Assembly (NCBI GenBank): GCA_910577235.1
Contig: CAJTMX010000018.1
Location: 1-8,970, forward strand
DNA from: an uncultured Acetatifactor sp.
GTDB lineage: Bacteria > Bacillota > Clostridia > Lachnospirales > Lachnospiraceae
DNA: 8,970 nucleotides
Direction: 5' to 3'
The notes under the pieces: model-generated
Databases searched by the model: none
What the model was told of the DNA's origin: nothing
What the model saw: only the letters and a program-made list of their open reading frames with translations
Translations under genes and position numbers: made by a program
In this document: one piece after another, positions 1 to 6,148 of the stretch
Layout of the letters: every line of letters begins with the position of its first letter
How positions within the stretch are numbered: the stretch's first letter is position 1

Positions 1-122
1 ACTCTGGGGTTTCTGCAGTTTTATCATTTCATTACTGTCAAAGACAGGATTATATAGGGTAATAGAAAAAAATGCAACTGTTTTTTTCTTTTTTCATTTG
101 TCTTTTTTGTCTGTAGTTTATA

Positions 123-151
123 GAGACAAAGCATTGGGGATTTGTTATAAT
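123..151 (+). promoter_or_regulatory. Promoter of the two-gene membrane/repeat operon (extended -10)
   Basis: A perfect -10 hexamer TATAAT lies at 146-151. It is preceded by TG at 143-144 and one base, giving the extended -10 form TGnTATAAT. Seventeen bases upstream, GAGACA at 123-128 matches the -35 consensus at four of six positions, so the extended -10 probably compensates for a weak -35. Transcription would start near 158, giving a leader of about 40 nt before the ATG at 198. The region before it (1-122) is AT-rich with T-runs; I see no gene or clear terminator there. Confidence 0.7.
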
Positions 152-197
152 ACAGATGTGTTGTTAACAAATTACTTAGGAAGGGGAAACTGAAATA

Positions 198-1757
198 ATG
201 GAAACGCTGCTTAGTTTTAAAGAAGAACTTCCTAATATGGATCAAAGTGGCAGGGCAGATGAGTATTTTGCCGTGGAATATGATGTTCTCACAGCGAAGA
301 AGACATTGTCCGCCATGGGAGAGCGGGGAGAGATAGCGAGAGGCCTTGCGTCAATTGAAGAGAGGATAGATGTCGTAACCGAACAGGTCAATGCCATAAA
401 CAGCGAGACCGACAGGCTGACAAACCACGCGGACGGTCTTGACTACATGGTGGCGGTGGCAAGCGGAATTATCGCGGGAATCATCGACTCTGTGTGGGTG
501 GGGGAATTCTCCATTGACAGGGCCGGGTCCTGGGGGGACGAAAAGACAAATCAATTTGTCGTAAAGATCGCGCAGTCAAGAGGCTATGAGGGCAATGATC
601 TGGCAGGGGCAATACGCTTTTTAGAGAGCAATTACGGCTTGGCCAGCGACAGCAATACCGCCGTCTTTGGCGGAGGCAGACAGCACCATTTGAGAGATTT
701 TTCGCATCACCCGACGCCATGCGGGCTTCTGTTTTCACTGCTGACACAGTTTACCGGAAAAGTGTACGGAACAGACGCGGGCGGCGCTTTTATCATATGC
801 GAAGTGGCGGAAAAGAATTTGATAGGGAAGGACATCGCCCAAAAGATTCTGTATGGAGTCGTATATTGGTTTTTCCATATGGTGAGCGATATGGCGGGAA
901 CCAGCCTAACTGCGGGAGCGGGGACAGGCCTGCCGGGACCGTTGGTCTCGCTGATGAAGGAACTTTCTGTTCTGCCGTTTTTCAAAGGGCTTAATGTAAA
1001 TGACAAACAATTTTCCGTATGGATATCGGAGCTTTTTGACGGGAGGTTGTTGACGGGAAAGGATGGCGGCAAGGTAAAATTTGATCTGAGAATGGAAATG
1101 GGGGTGGCGCGTGAACTGGGACGGCAGGCTGTTCCGGTACTGATAAATGAATGCATTGTGAGAGGATTCTATTTTATACGCCGCTTTTGCTTTGAATTGA
1201 GGGACAAAAAAGTTTCCGGTATACAGGAGTTGAAAAATGTTGATTGGAGAAATACATTTCCCGGTAAGAATCGTACGGTCATCCGTATGTTGACCATAGC
1301 CACGGGGACATTTACCGCTGTTGATCTGGCTGACGCGGCAGTGCGTTCGGCAGTTAAGTCCGGTGGGGTCGGGGCTCCCGCTTTTTTCGCCAATATGATT
1401 CTCAGAGTAAATTTTGTCGGTATCGGAAGATTTGCGGTTGCCATAGGAACAGACGTGGGAATGGGGATTAAACGCAGCAGATTAAGAAATGAAAGGATGC
1501 GTTTACATACAGAGCTTATACTTCTCAACGACGCCAAGGTATTTTACAGGCAGGCGGATATGTGGATAGCGGCCCAAGATGCGGGGGAGGCGGTAGAGAA
1601 AGCCTATGGTATGATGGAGAAGACAACAGCCCTGTGGATACAGTCAATGCAGGAAATGAGTGAGAATCTGGATAAAATAGGCCGGTACGCCCCGGAGATT
1701 GAAAAGAAAAATCCGGGCCTGTTGGATGAAATAGAGGATATTCTTACATGGGGATAA
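198..1757 (+). CDS. Uncharacterised polytopic membrane protein with His/Asp signature
   Basis: 519 residues; I do not recognise a named family. The ATG at 198 is preceded by a purine-rich AGGAAGGGG ribosome binding site. Residues about 40-80 are helical and charged (coiled-coil-like). A glycine-rich hydrophobic segment follows at about 83-100, carrying an Asp at 97. The most distinctive part is RQHHLRDFSHHPTP at 161-174 (His163, His164, Asp167, His170, His171), followed by hydrophobic stretches around 175-185 and 216-228 and a second motif WFFHMVSDMAG at 224-234 (His227, Asp231). Further hydrophobic segments lie near 361-380 and 399-418; the C-terminal 100 residues are helical and charged. 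Clustered His/Asp next to hydrophobic segments recalls membrane metal-dependent hydrolases of the YdjM/DUF457 type, but that is an analogy, not a homology call. It is the first gene of an operon with the repeat protein 34 nt downstream. The role is unknown. Confidence 0.85.
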   Translation: METLLSFKEELPNMDQSGRADEYFAVEYDVLTAKKTLSAMGERGEIARGLASIEERIDVVTEQVNAINSETDRLTNHADGLDYMVAVASGIIAGIIDSVWVGEFSIDRAGSWGDEKTNQFVVKIAQSRGYEGNDLAGAIRFLESNYGLASDSNTAVFGGGRQHHLRDFSHHPTPCGLLFSLLTQFTGKVYGTDAGGAFIICEVAEKNLIGKDIAQKILYGVVYWFFHMVSDMAGTSLTAGAGTGLPGPLVSLMKELSVLPFFKGLNVNDKQFSVWISELFDGRLLTGKDGGKVKFDLRMEMGVARELGRQAVPVLINECIVRGFYFIRRFCFELRDKKVSGIQELKNVDWRNTFPGKNRTVIRMLTIATGTFTAVDLADAAVRSAVKSGGVGAPAFFANMILRVNFVGIGRFAVAIGTDVGMGIKRSRLRNERMRLHTELILLNDAKVFYRQADMWIAAQDAGEAVEKAYGMMEKTTALWIQSMQEMSENLDKIGRYAPEIEKKNPGLLDEIEDILTWG

Positions 1758-1778
1758 CAGGCTCAGAAAAATACAGAT

Positions 1779-1784
1779 AAGGAG
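1779..1784 (+). promoter_or_regulatory. Ribosome binding site deciding the start of the repeat protein
   Basis: AAGGAG sits 7 nt before the ATG at 1792. A second in-frame ATG at 1810 arises from an 18-bp tandem duplication of the start region and has no comparable site upstream, so 1792 is the preferred start. Confidence 0.75.
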
Positions 1785-1788
1785 AACA

Positions 1789-1823
1789 GAGATGTTTGGA
1801 TTGAAAGAGATGTTTGGATTGAA
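1789..1823 (+). repeat. 18-bp tandem duplication across the start codon
   Basis: GAGATGTTTGGATTGAA occurs at 1789-1805 and again at 1807-1823, a period of 18 bp. It duplicates the start codon in frame and gives the protein the N-terminus MFGLKEMFGLK. It looks like a recent slippage event. Confidence 0.9.
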
Positions 1824-3360
1824 GGTAAAGACAGGCGGTAATGAATCTGAGATTGTAAACGTAAGGGAAGAAGAGATTCCCGCGATCATCACATCGCAGT
1901 TCAAGGAAATAGCGCGTCTGCAGGAAAACGTGGAGACGGCTATGAAAAAGGCGGAGGAAGCCAAGGAATCCGCCGATCGGGCCTATAGCCACTCAGCGGG
2001 ATTTGGACATAAGCGGGATGCTATTGAAGCATTGCAGAGCGCCACTGTGGATCTGGCGGAATCTCAGATCAGCGCCGCCGAAGCGCAGAAGGTATCTTTT
2101 GAATATCAGGAAAAACTGGGAAAGATCACACAATATTTGTTCGGCCTCGGTGTGGCAAATTTGGCGTCCAACCGGTCTGTCGTGCGGGAGCTGGAACTTA
2201 AGCTGAAGGGAGCGTCCAAAAAAGAACTAAACGACCTGGCAAGGCAGGAGATCGTGAATGTGATCAAGCAGCTGAAAGCCCAGGAAGATATAATGAATAA
2301 GCAAAACGAGCTTTCCCAGAAGATCAGGCAGCAGGAGCAGAGAATTACACAACAGGAAGGGATGACGGAGGAATATAATAAGTTATTGGCGGAGAATGCG
2401 CAGAGGGACGAAGAGCAGGAACGCCGACTTGCGGAGCAGGCGGCGAAGGATGCGGAACACGACCGTCTGCTCGCGGAGAACGCGCAGAGGGACGAGGAGC
2501 AGGACAGGCTGCTTGCGGAGCAGGCGGCAAAGGACGCGGAGCATGACCGTCTGCTTGCGGAGAACGCGCAGAAGGACGAGGAGCAGGACAGGCTGCTTGC
2601 GGAGCAGGCGGCAAAGGACGCGGAGCATGACCGTCTGCTTGCGGAGAACGCGCAGAGGGACGAGGAGCAGGACAGGCTGCTTGCGGAGCAGGCGGCAAAG
2701 GACGCGGAGCATGACCGTCTGCTTGCGGAGAACGCGCAGAAGGACGAGGAGCAGGACAGGCTGCTTGCGGAGCAGGCGGCAAAGGACGCGGAGCATGACC
2801 GCCTGCTTGCGGAGAACGCGCAGAGGGACGAGGAGCAGGACAGGCTGCTTGCGGAGCAGGCGGCAAAGGACGCGGAGCATGACCGCCTGCTTGCGGAGAA
2901 CGCGCAGAAGGACGAGGAGCAGGACAGACTGCTTGCGGAGCAGGCGGCAAAGGACGCGGAGCATGACCGCTTACTTGCGGAGCAGGCGGCGAAAGACGCG
3001 GAGCATGACCGCCTGCTTGCGGAGAACGCGCAGAGGGACGAGGAGCAGGACAGGCTGCTTGCGGAGCAGGCGGCAAAGGACGCGGAGCATGACCGTCTGC
3101 TTGCGGAGAACGCGCAGAAGGACGAGGAGCAGGACAGACTGCTTGCTGAGCAGGCACAGAAAATCGACGAATTGATAAAATTTCTGGAAAAAACACGGAA
3201 AGACAAGGAAGAGTTGGAGAAGATATTTGAACAAAATCAAATTGCGGTGCAGGATGTAGTTGATCGGCTGCATAAAAAGACAGATAAAAAGATTACAATT
3301 ATATCTTTTGTTATGGCCGCCATCGGTATTGCGCTGGCCTGTGTACATTTCTTTATTTAA
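1792..3360 (+). CDS. Tail-anchored helical protein with 14-residue repeat array
   Basis: 522 residues of unknown function. Residues about 20-195 are almost entirely charged helix, with one more hydrophobic patch at about 110-125 (ITQYLFGLGVANLAS). Residues 198-449 form 18 uninterrupted 14-residue units alternating between LLAENAQ(R/K)DEEQDR and LLAEQAAKDAEHDR. Each unit is one partly hydrophobic heptad plus one almost fully polar heptad, so the array should form an extended helix or weak coiled coil (about 38 nm if fully helical, by inference). A linker ends in KKTDKK, followed by one hydrophobic segment at about 501-521 that runs to the C-terminus. This is a tail-anchor layout, with the positive flank predicting a cytoplasmic N-terminus. 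The gene lies 34 nt after the membrane protein gene and shares its promoter. It could be a scaffold, tether or sensor stalk for that partner; no enzymatic motif is visible. Confidence 0.85.
   Translation: MFGLKEMFGLKVKTGGNESEIVNVREEEIPAIITSQFKEIARLQENVETAMKKAEEAKESADRAYSHSAGFGHKRDAIEALQSATVDLAESQISAAEAQKVSFEYQEKLGKITQYLFGLGVANLASNRSVVRELELKLKGASKKELNDLARQEIVNVIKQLKAQEDIMNKQNELSQKIRQQEQRITQQEGMTEEYNKLLAENAQRDEEQERRLAEQAAKDAEHDRLLAENAQRDEEQDRLLAEQAAKDAEHDRLLAENAQKDEEQDRLLAEQAAKDAEHDRLLAENAQRDEEQDRLLAEQAAKDAEHDRLLAENAQKDEEQDRLLAEQAAKDAEHDRLLAENAQRDEEQDRLLAEQAAKDAEHDRLLAENAQKDEEQDRLLAEQAAKDAEHDRLLAEQAAKDAEHDRLLAENAQRDEEQDRLLAEQAAKDAEHDRLLAENAQKDEEQDRLLAEQAQKIDELIKFLEKTRKDKEELEKIFEQNQIAVQDVVDRLHKKTDKKITIISFVMAAIGIALACVHFFI
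2383..3138 (+). repeat. 84-bp coding tandem repeat array (18 x 42 bp)
   Basis: The array is 756 bp, equal to 18 units of 42 bp or nine units of 84 bp, all in frame. The 84-bp units are nearly identical at the nucleotide level. The first unit differs most (it begins with TTATTG and reads QER instead of QDR). Alternation of Arg and Lys in AENAQ(R/K) gives a higher-order period of 168 bp over much of the array. The alternation of the two 42-bp types is broken once, at 2971-3012, where an AEQAAKDAEHDR-type unit directly follows another. This pattern indicates expansion by slippage or unequal recombination. Confidence 0.95.
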
Positions 3361-3394
3361 TTATTATAAAGTATTCTGTGAAAAACTTTTTTGC

Positions 3395-3423
3395 TTTACA
3401 GGTTTAAATTATTGAAGTATAAT
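3395..3423 (+). promoter_or_regulatory. SigmaA-type promoter of the iorA operon
   Basis: TTTACA at 3395-3400 and TATAAT at 3418-3423 are separated by exactly 17 bp, which is close to full consensus. Transcription would start near 3430, about 40 nt before the iorA ATG. This makes the metabolic cluster independent of the upstream two-gene unit, even though only 110 bp separate them. Confidence 0.75.
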
Positions 3424-3470
3424 AGATTTGTTAGTGTGAAAAAAAGAAACATTTTCAGAAAGAGGTACAT

Positions 3471-5204
3471 ATGAAACAGTTAATGTTAGGAAACAAGGCG
3501 CTGGCCCGGGGCTTGTATGAGGCTGGCTGCTGCGTGGTGTCCAGTTATCCCGGCACTCCCAGCACGGAAGTGACTGAGGAGGCGGCCAAATATGACGAGA
3601 TTTACTGCGAGTGGGCGCCCAATGAGAAAGTCGCTATGGAAGTGGCTTTTGGGGCCTGTCTGGCTGGCAAGAGAGCTTTTTGCGGCATGAAACATGTGGG
3701 ACTGAATGTAGCGGCGGACCCCCTCTTTACATGTTCTTACACCGGTGTGAATGCGGGGCTGGTGATCTGTGTGGCGGATGATGCGGGTATGCACTCCTCC
3801 CAGAACGAGCAGGACAGCCGCCATCATGCCATTGCCTCCAAGATTCCAATGCTGGAGCCTGCGGACTCTGATGAGGCATACCGCTTTGCCAAACTGGCAT
3901 TTGTCATCAGCGAGGAATTCGATACTCCTGTCATCATTAAGATGTGTACCAGAGTAGCCCATTCCCAGAGTATTGTGGACACCGGGGAGAGGGTGGAGCC
4001 TCAGGTAAAACCCTATGAAAAGGATATCGCGAAATATGTGATGATGCCGGCCAACGCCATCAAGCGCCATCCGTTGGTGGAGGAGCGCACCCGCAGGCTG
4101 ATCGCATACGGGGAGACTTCCGACGTCAATCGTGTGGAGATGGGGGATACCGCTTTGGGTATCATCACCTCCTCTACCAGCTATCAGTATGCCAAGGAGG
4201 TCTTTGGGGACAGAGCATCCATCTTAAAGCTGGGTATGGTCAATCCTCTGCCTGTGCAATTAATACTGGATTTCGCGGCTAAAGTAGATAAACTGGCTAT
4301 TGTGGAAGAGCTGGACCCGATCATTGAAGATCATTGTAAACAGCTGGGACTTGCTGTTACCGGCAAGGATATTTTCCCCATGGAGGGAGAGTACTCCCAG
4401 AACATGGTGGCGGAAAAACTGGGTGTGGCGTTGTCTCCGGTAAAGAGTCTGGCTGAGAATCTGCCGGGCAGGCCGCCGGTGATGTGTTCCGGCTGTCCTC
4501 ACAGAGGGCTGTTCTATACCTTAAAGCAGAATAAATGTACGGTTCTGGGAGACATCGGCTGTTATACTCTGGGAGCGGTGGCACCGCTGAGCGCCATGGA
4601 CGTGACGCTGTGCATGGGCGCCTCGGTCAGCTCCATCCACGGCTTTAACAAAGCTTTGGGACAGGAGAGTGAAGGGAAGACCGTGGCGGTGATCGGCGAT
4701 TCCACCTTTATGCATTCCGGTATGACCGGGCTTGCCAATATTGCCTACAACCAGAGCAATTCAACGGTGATCATTCTGGACAATTCCATCACAGGTATGA
4801 CCGGGCATCAGCAAAATCCCACCACCGGTTACAATATCAAGGGAGACCCGGCGGGCAAGATCAATCTGGAAGAGCTTTGCCGTGCCATGGGATTTAACCG
4901 GGTGACGGTGGTGGACCCCTACGATCTGGCGGAGTGCGACAGGGTGCTGAAACAGGAACTGGCGGCCCAGGAACCCTCCGTTATCATCAGCCGCAGACCC
5001 TGCGTTCTCTTAAAATATGTGAAACATGAAAAGCCTCTCCAAGTGGACTGCGACAAATGCGTGGGCTGTAAGTCCTGTATGCGTCTGGGCTGTCCGTCTA
5101 TCAGCATCAAGGACGGCAAGGCCGTGATCGACGCTACTCTGTGCGTTGGCTGCGGTGTCTGCAAACAGCTGTGCAAATTCGGAGCGCTCAAGGATCAGGA
5201 TTGA
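3471..5204 (+). CDS. iorA: Indolepyruvate ferredoxin oxidoreductase, alpha subunit
   Basis: IorA with IorB oxidatively decarboxylates aryl-2-oxo acids (indolepyruvate, phenylpyruvate, 4-hydroxyphenylpyruvate) with CoA to arylacetyl-CoA and CO2, reducing ferredoxin; the reaction is reversible. At 577 residues it has normal family length. The N-terminal pyrimidine-type domain contains SSYPGTPSTEV at 24-34, the active-site-region Glu in WAPNEKVAMEV, and the DDAGMHSSQNEQDSR segment at 103-117. The thiamine diphosphate domain has CSGCPHRG at 339-346, GDIGCYTLG at 360-368 and the cofactor/Mg motif GDSTFMHSG at 409-417 with Asn438. The C-terminus carries two iron-sulfur sets: Cys530, 533, 536, 541-Pro, and Cys558, 561, 564, 568, where the usual Pro after the last Cys is Lys. 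The start has AAAGAGG just upstream. It leads the cluster with iorB and the arylacetate-CoA ligase gene. Confidence 0.96.
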   Translation: MKQLMLGNKALARGLYEAGCCVVSSYPGTPSTEVTEEAAKYDEIYCEWAPNEKVAMEVAFGACLAGKRAFCGMKHVGLNVAADPLFTCSYTGVNAGLVICVADDAGMHSSQNEQDSRHHAIASKIPMLEPADSDEAYRFAKLAFVISEEFDTPVIIKMCTRVAHSQSIVDTGERVEPQVKPYEKDIAKYVMMPANAIKRHPLVEERTRRLIAYGETSDVNRVEMGDTALGIITSSTSYQYAKEVFGDRASILKLGMVNPLPVQLILDFAAKVDKLAIVEELDPIIEDHCKQLGLAVTGKDIFPMEGEYSQNMVAEKLGVALSPVKSLAENLPGRPPVMCSGCPHRGLFYTLKQNKCTVLGDIGCYTLGAVAPLSAMDVTLCMGASVSSIHGFNKALGQESEGKTVAVIGDSTFMHSGMTGLANIAYNQSNSTVIILDNSITGMTGHQQNPTTGYNIKGDPAGKINLEELCRAMGFNRVTVVDPYDLAECDRVLKQELAAQEPSVIISRRPCVLLKYVKHEKPLQVDCDKCVGCKSCMRLGCPSISIKDGKAVIDATLCVGCGVCKQLCKFGALKDQD

Positions 5205-5291
5205 TAATGCTGCGCACGGAAATAGCATGATAAACATGGGTATGACCGGATAAGGCATATTCAGACTCCAGTCATGCGGGAGAGAGGAAAT

Positions 5292-5311
5292 TTTGAAACT
5301 TTCGTTTCAAA
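5292..5311 (+). other. Hairpin with 8-bp arms in the iorA-iorB gap
   Basis: TTTGAAAC at 5292-5299 is perfectly complementary to GTTTCAAA at 5304-5311, around a 4-nt loop TTTC. It has no following T-run, so it is not a typical terminator. It starts immediately after the upstream copy of the ribosome-binding segment and could mask or follow it in mRNA. Confidence 0.6.
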
Positions 5312-5346
5312 TACTGATTGGTGCAATATCGCAGGTAAAACAGTAG
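5293..5346 (+). CDS. Possible 17-codon leader peptide (TTG start)
   Basis: After the upstream copy of the iorB ribosome-binding segment, a TTG occupies exactly the position that the iorB ATG has after the downstream copy. It opens a 17-codon frame, MKLSFQILIGAISQVKQ, ending at TAG 5344-5346, just before the 18-bp repeats. The spacing to AGAGAGG is therefore the same as for iorB. This is the only support: the frame is very short, begins with a rare start and contains no run of regulatory codons. It may simply be chance next to a duplicated Shine-Dalgarno segment. Confidence 0.2.
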   Translation: MKLSFQILIGAISQVKQ

Positions 5347-5348
5347 AT

Positions 5349-5434
5349 GACTTGTCAACAGTAGCTGACTTGTCAACAGTAGCTGACTTGTCAACAGTAG
5401 TTGACTTGTCAACAGTAGTTGACTTGTCAACTAC
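5349..5434 (+). repeat. Five 18-bp tandem repeats, each with a small palindrome
   Basis: GACTTGTCAA starts at 5349, 5367, 5385, 5403 and 5421, an exact period of 18 bp, with the unit GACTTGTCAACAGTAG(C/T)T. Each unit contains GACTTGTC, which has inverted GAC/GTC arms. In the last two units this grows to TTGACTTGTCAA. The last unit ends differently (CTAC instead of CAGTAG), making a perfect 9-bp-arm inverted repeat at 5415-5434: GTAGTTGAC, TT, GTCAACTAC. The variation between units (ATGAC, CTGAC, CTGAC, TTGAC, TTGAC) forms a gradient towards iorB. There are no spacers between units, so this is not CRISPR. Confidence 0.9.
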
Positions 5435-5445
5435 AGATATGCGGG

Positions 5446-5452
5446 AAAGAGG
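5446..5452 (+). promoter_or_regulatory. Ribosome binding site deciding the iorB start
   Basis: AAAGAGG lies 5 nt before the ATG at 5458. This fixes the iorB start there rather than at upstream in-frame candidates inside the repeats, because the protein from 5458 begins directly with the family's nucleotide-binding-like start MTKNIMIVGVGGQG. Confidence 0.8.
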
Positions 5453-5457
5453 AAATT

Positions 5458-6033
5458 ATGACAAAAAATATTATGATCGTGGGAGTGGGGGGGCAGGGTT
5501 CCCTGCTGGCCAGCAAACTGCTGGGCCATCTGCTCCTGACGGAAGGTTATGATGTGAAGGTATCCGAGGTACACGGCATGAGCCAGCGCGGCGGCAGTGT
5601 GGTTACTTATGTGAGGTTTGGAGAGAAAGTATATTCTCCCATCATTGACAAGGGGCAGGCAGATTTTATCGTGTCTTTTGAAAAATTGGAGGCAGCCCGC
5701 TATGTAGAGTACTTAAAACCGGACGGACGGATTGTGGTAAATACCCAGGAGATCGATCCCATGCCTGTGATCACGGGCGCAGCGGTATATCCGGGGGATC
5801 TGGTGTCCAAACTGGAGGCTCTGGGTATCGGGGTGGACGCTATGGATTGTCTGGCCCTGGCGGAGCAGGCAGGCTCGGCCAAGGCGGTGAACATCGTACT
5901 TATGGGCAGGCTTTCCAAGTATTTTGATATCCCGACGGAAAAATGGGAGCGGGCAATCGAGGAATGCGTTCCCGCCAAATTTCTGGAACTGAATAAAAAG
6001 GCTTTTGCTCTGGGCAGGAACTTTGCCGCATAA
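5458..6033 (+). CDS. iorB: Indolepyruvate ferredoxin oxidoreductase, beta subunit
   Basis: This is the 191-residue partner of IorA, matching the POR gamma-type domain. The N-terminal glycine motif IVGVGGQG is at residues 7-14, followed by the helix LLASKLLGHLL. EVHGMSQRGGSVVTYVRFG at about 38-56 is the typical family signature. The rest (FIVSFEKLEAARYVEYLKPDG, the NIVLMGRLSKYF helix and the C-terminal helical region) follows the usual plan, and the length is normal. The start at 5458 is set by its ribosome binding site and by the family N-terminus. The gap to iorA is 253 nt, unusually long for this normally tight gene pair, because of the repeat cassette between them. That cassette could affect the stoichiometry of the two subunits. 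No convincing separate promoter is visible in the gap. Confidence 0.95.
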   Translation: MTKNIMIVGVGGQGSLLASKLLGHLLLTEGYDVKVSEVHGMSQRGGSVVTYVRFGEKVYSPIIDKGQADFIVSFEKLEAARYVEYLKPDGRIVVNTQEIDPMPVITGAAVYPGDLVSKLEALGIGVDAMDCLALAEQAGSAKAVNIVLMGRLSKYFDIPTEKWERAIEECVPAKFLELNKKAFALGRNFAA

Positions 6034-6097
6034 GAAGTACATAGCGTTCTGTCTGTATCGCGGACTGAAACGGGGGACGGTTCTGGCGGGAAAACCG

Positions 6098-6125
6098 TTG
6101 GCAGCGCGATGATAGAGCTTATATT
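6098..6125 (+). promoter_or_regulatory. Possible internal promoter for the CoA ligase gene
   Basis: TTGGCA at 6098-6103 and TATATT at 6120-6125 are each five of six matches to sigmaA elements, with a 16-bp spacer. The start would fall near 6132, leaving only about 17 nt before the ATG and just including the ribosome binding site. A 6-bp inverted repeat (ACGGTT 6077-6082, AACCGT 6093-6098) lies immediately upstream. The ligase gene may therefore be expressed partly independently of iorAB. Confidence 0.35.
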
Positions 6126-6148
6126 AAACTGATGGGAGAAGAGAGAAG

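Larger units (their letters stand above)
5274..5457 (+). repeat. Intergenic repeat cassette flanked by 19-bp direct repeats
   Basis: The segment just upstream of the iorB start, ATGCGGGAAAGAGGAAATT at 5439-5457, is present 165 bp earlier at 5274-5292 with a single mismatch (GAGAGAGG versus GAAAGAGG). Between the copies lie a hairpin with perfect 8-bp arms (5292-5299 and 5304-5311, loop TTTC) and an array of palindromic 18-bp repeats. The repeated segment contains the iorB ribosome binding site, so the cassette looks like an insertion or duplication that separated iorA from iorB. I do not recognise it as a named element. Confidence 0.8.

Noticed and set aside
24..245. 73-codon minus-strand frame at the left edge
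   Set aside because: It is low-complexity Lys/Phe/Leu-rich sequence from an AT-rich region and overlaps the promoter and start of the plus-strand gene.
2106..3206. Long open frames of 193 to 366 codons on both strands across the repeat array (including 2345-3196 minus, 2383-2964 minus, 2396-3175 plus)
   Set aside because: The 42-bp unit length is a multiple of three and the units lack stops in several frames, so every frame is propagated through the array. The products are low-complexity, lack sensible starts and conflict with the well-supported gene at 1792-3360.
3361..3394. Rho-independent terminator after the repeat-protein gene
   Set aside because: The CTGT..ACAG pairing around 3376-3401 needs a bulge, encloses the T-run rather than preceding it and overlaps the iorA -35 element. 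It is too weak to call.
5349..5434. CRISPR array
   Set aside because: The 18-bp units are directly contiguous with no unique spacers, and there are no cas genes.
5349..5434. TTGAC motifs in the repeats as -35 promoter elements for iorB
   Set aside because: No TATAAT-like element occurs at 16-18 bp from any of them.
5419..5457. Upstream TTG extension of iorB by 13 codons
   Set aside because: The extension lies inside the repeat hairpin and has no ribosome binding site; ATG 5458 has AAAGAGG and the family N-terminus.
5274..5552. 92-codon plus-strand frame running through the repeat cassette into iorB
   Set aside because: It lacks a ribosome binding site, its middle is only the translated 18-bp repeat (DLSTVV), and it overlaps the clear iorB start in another frame.
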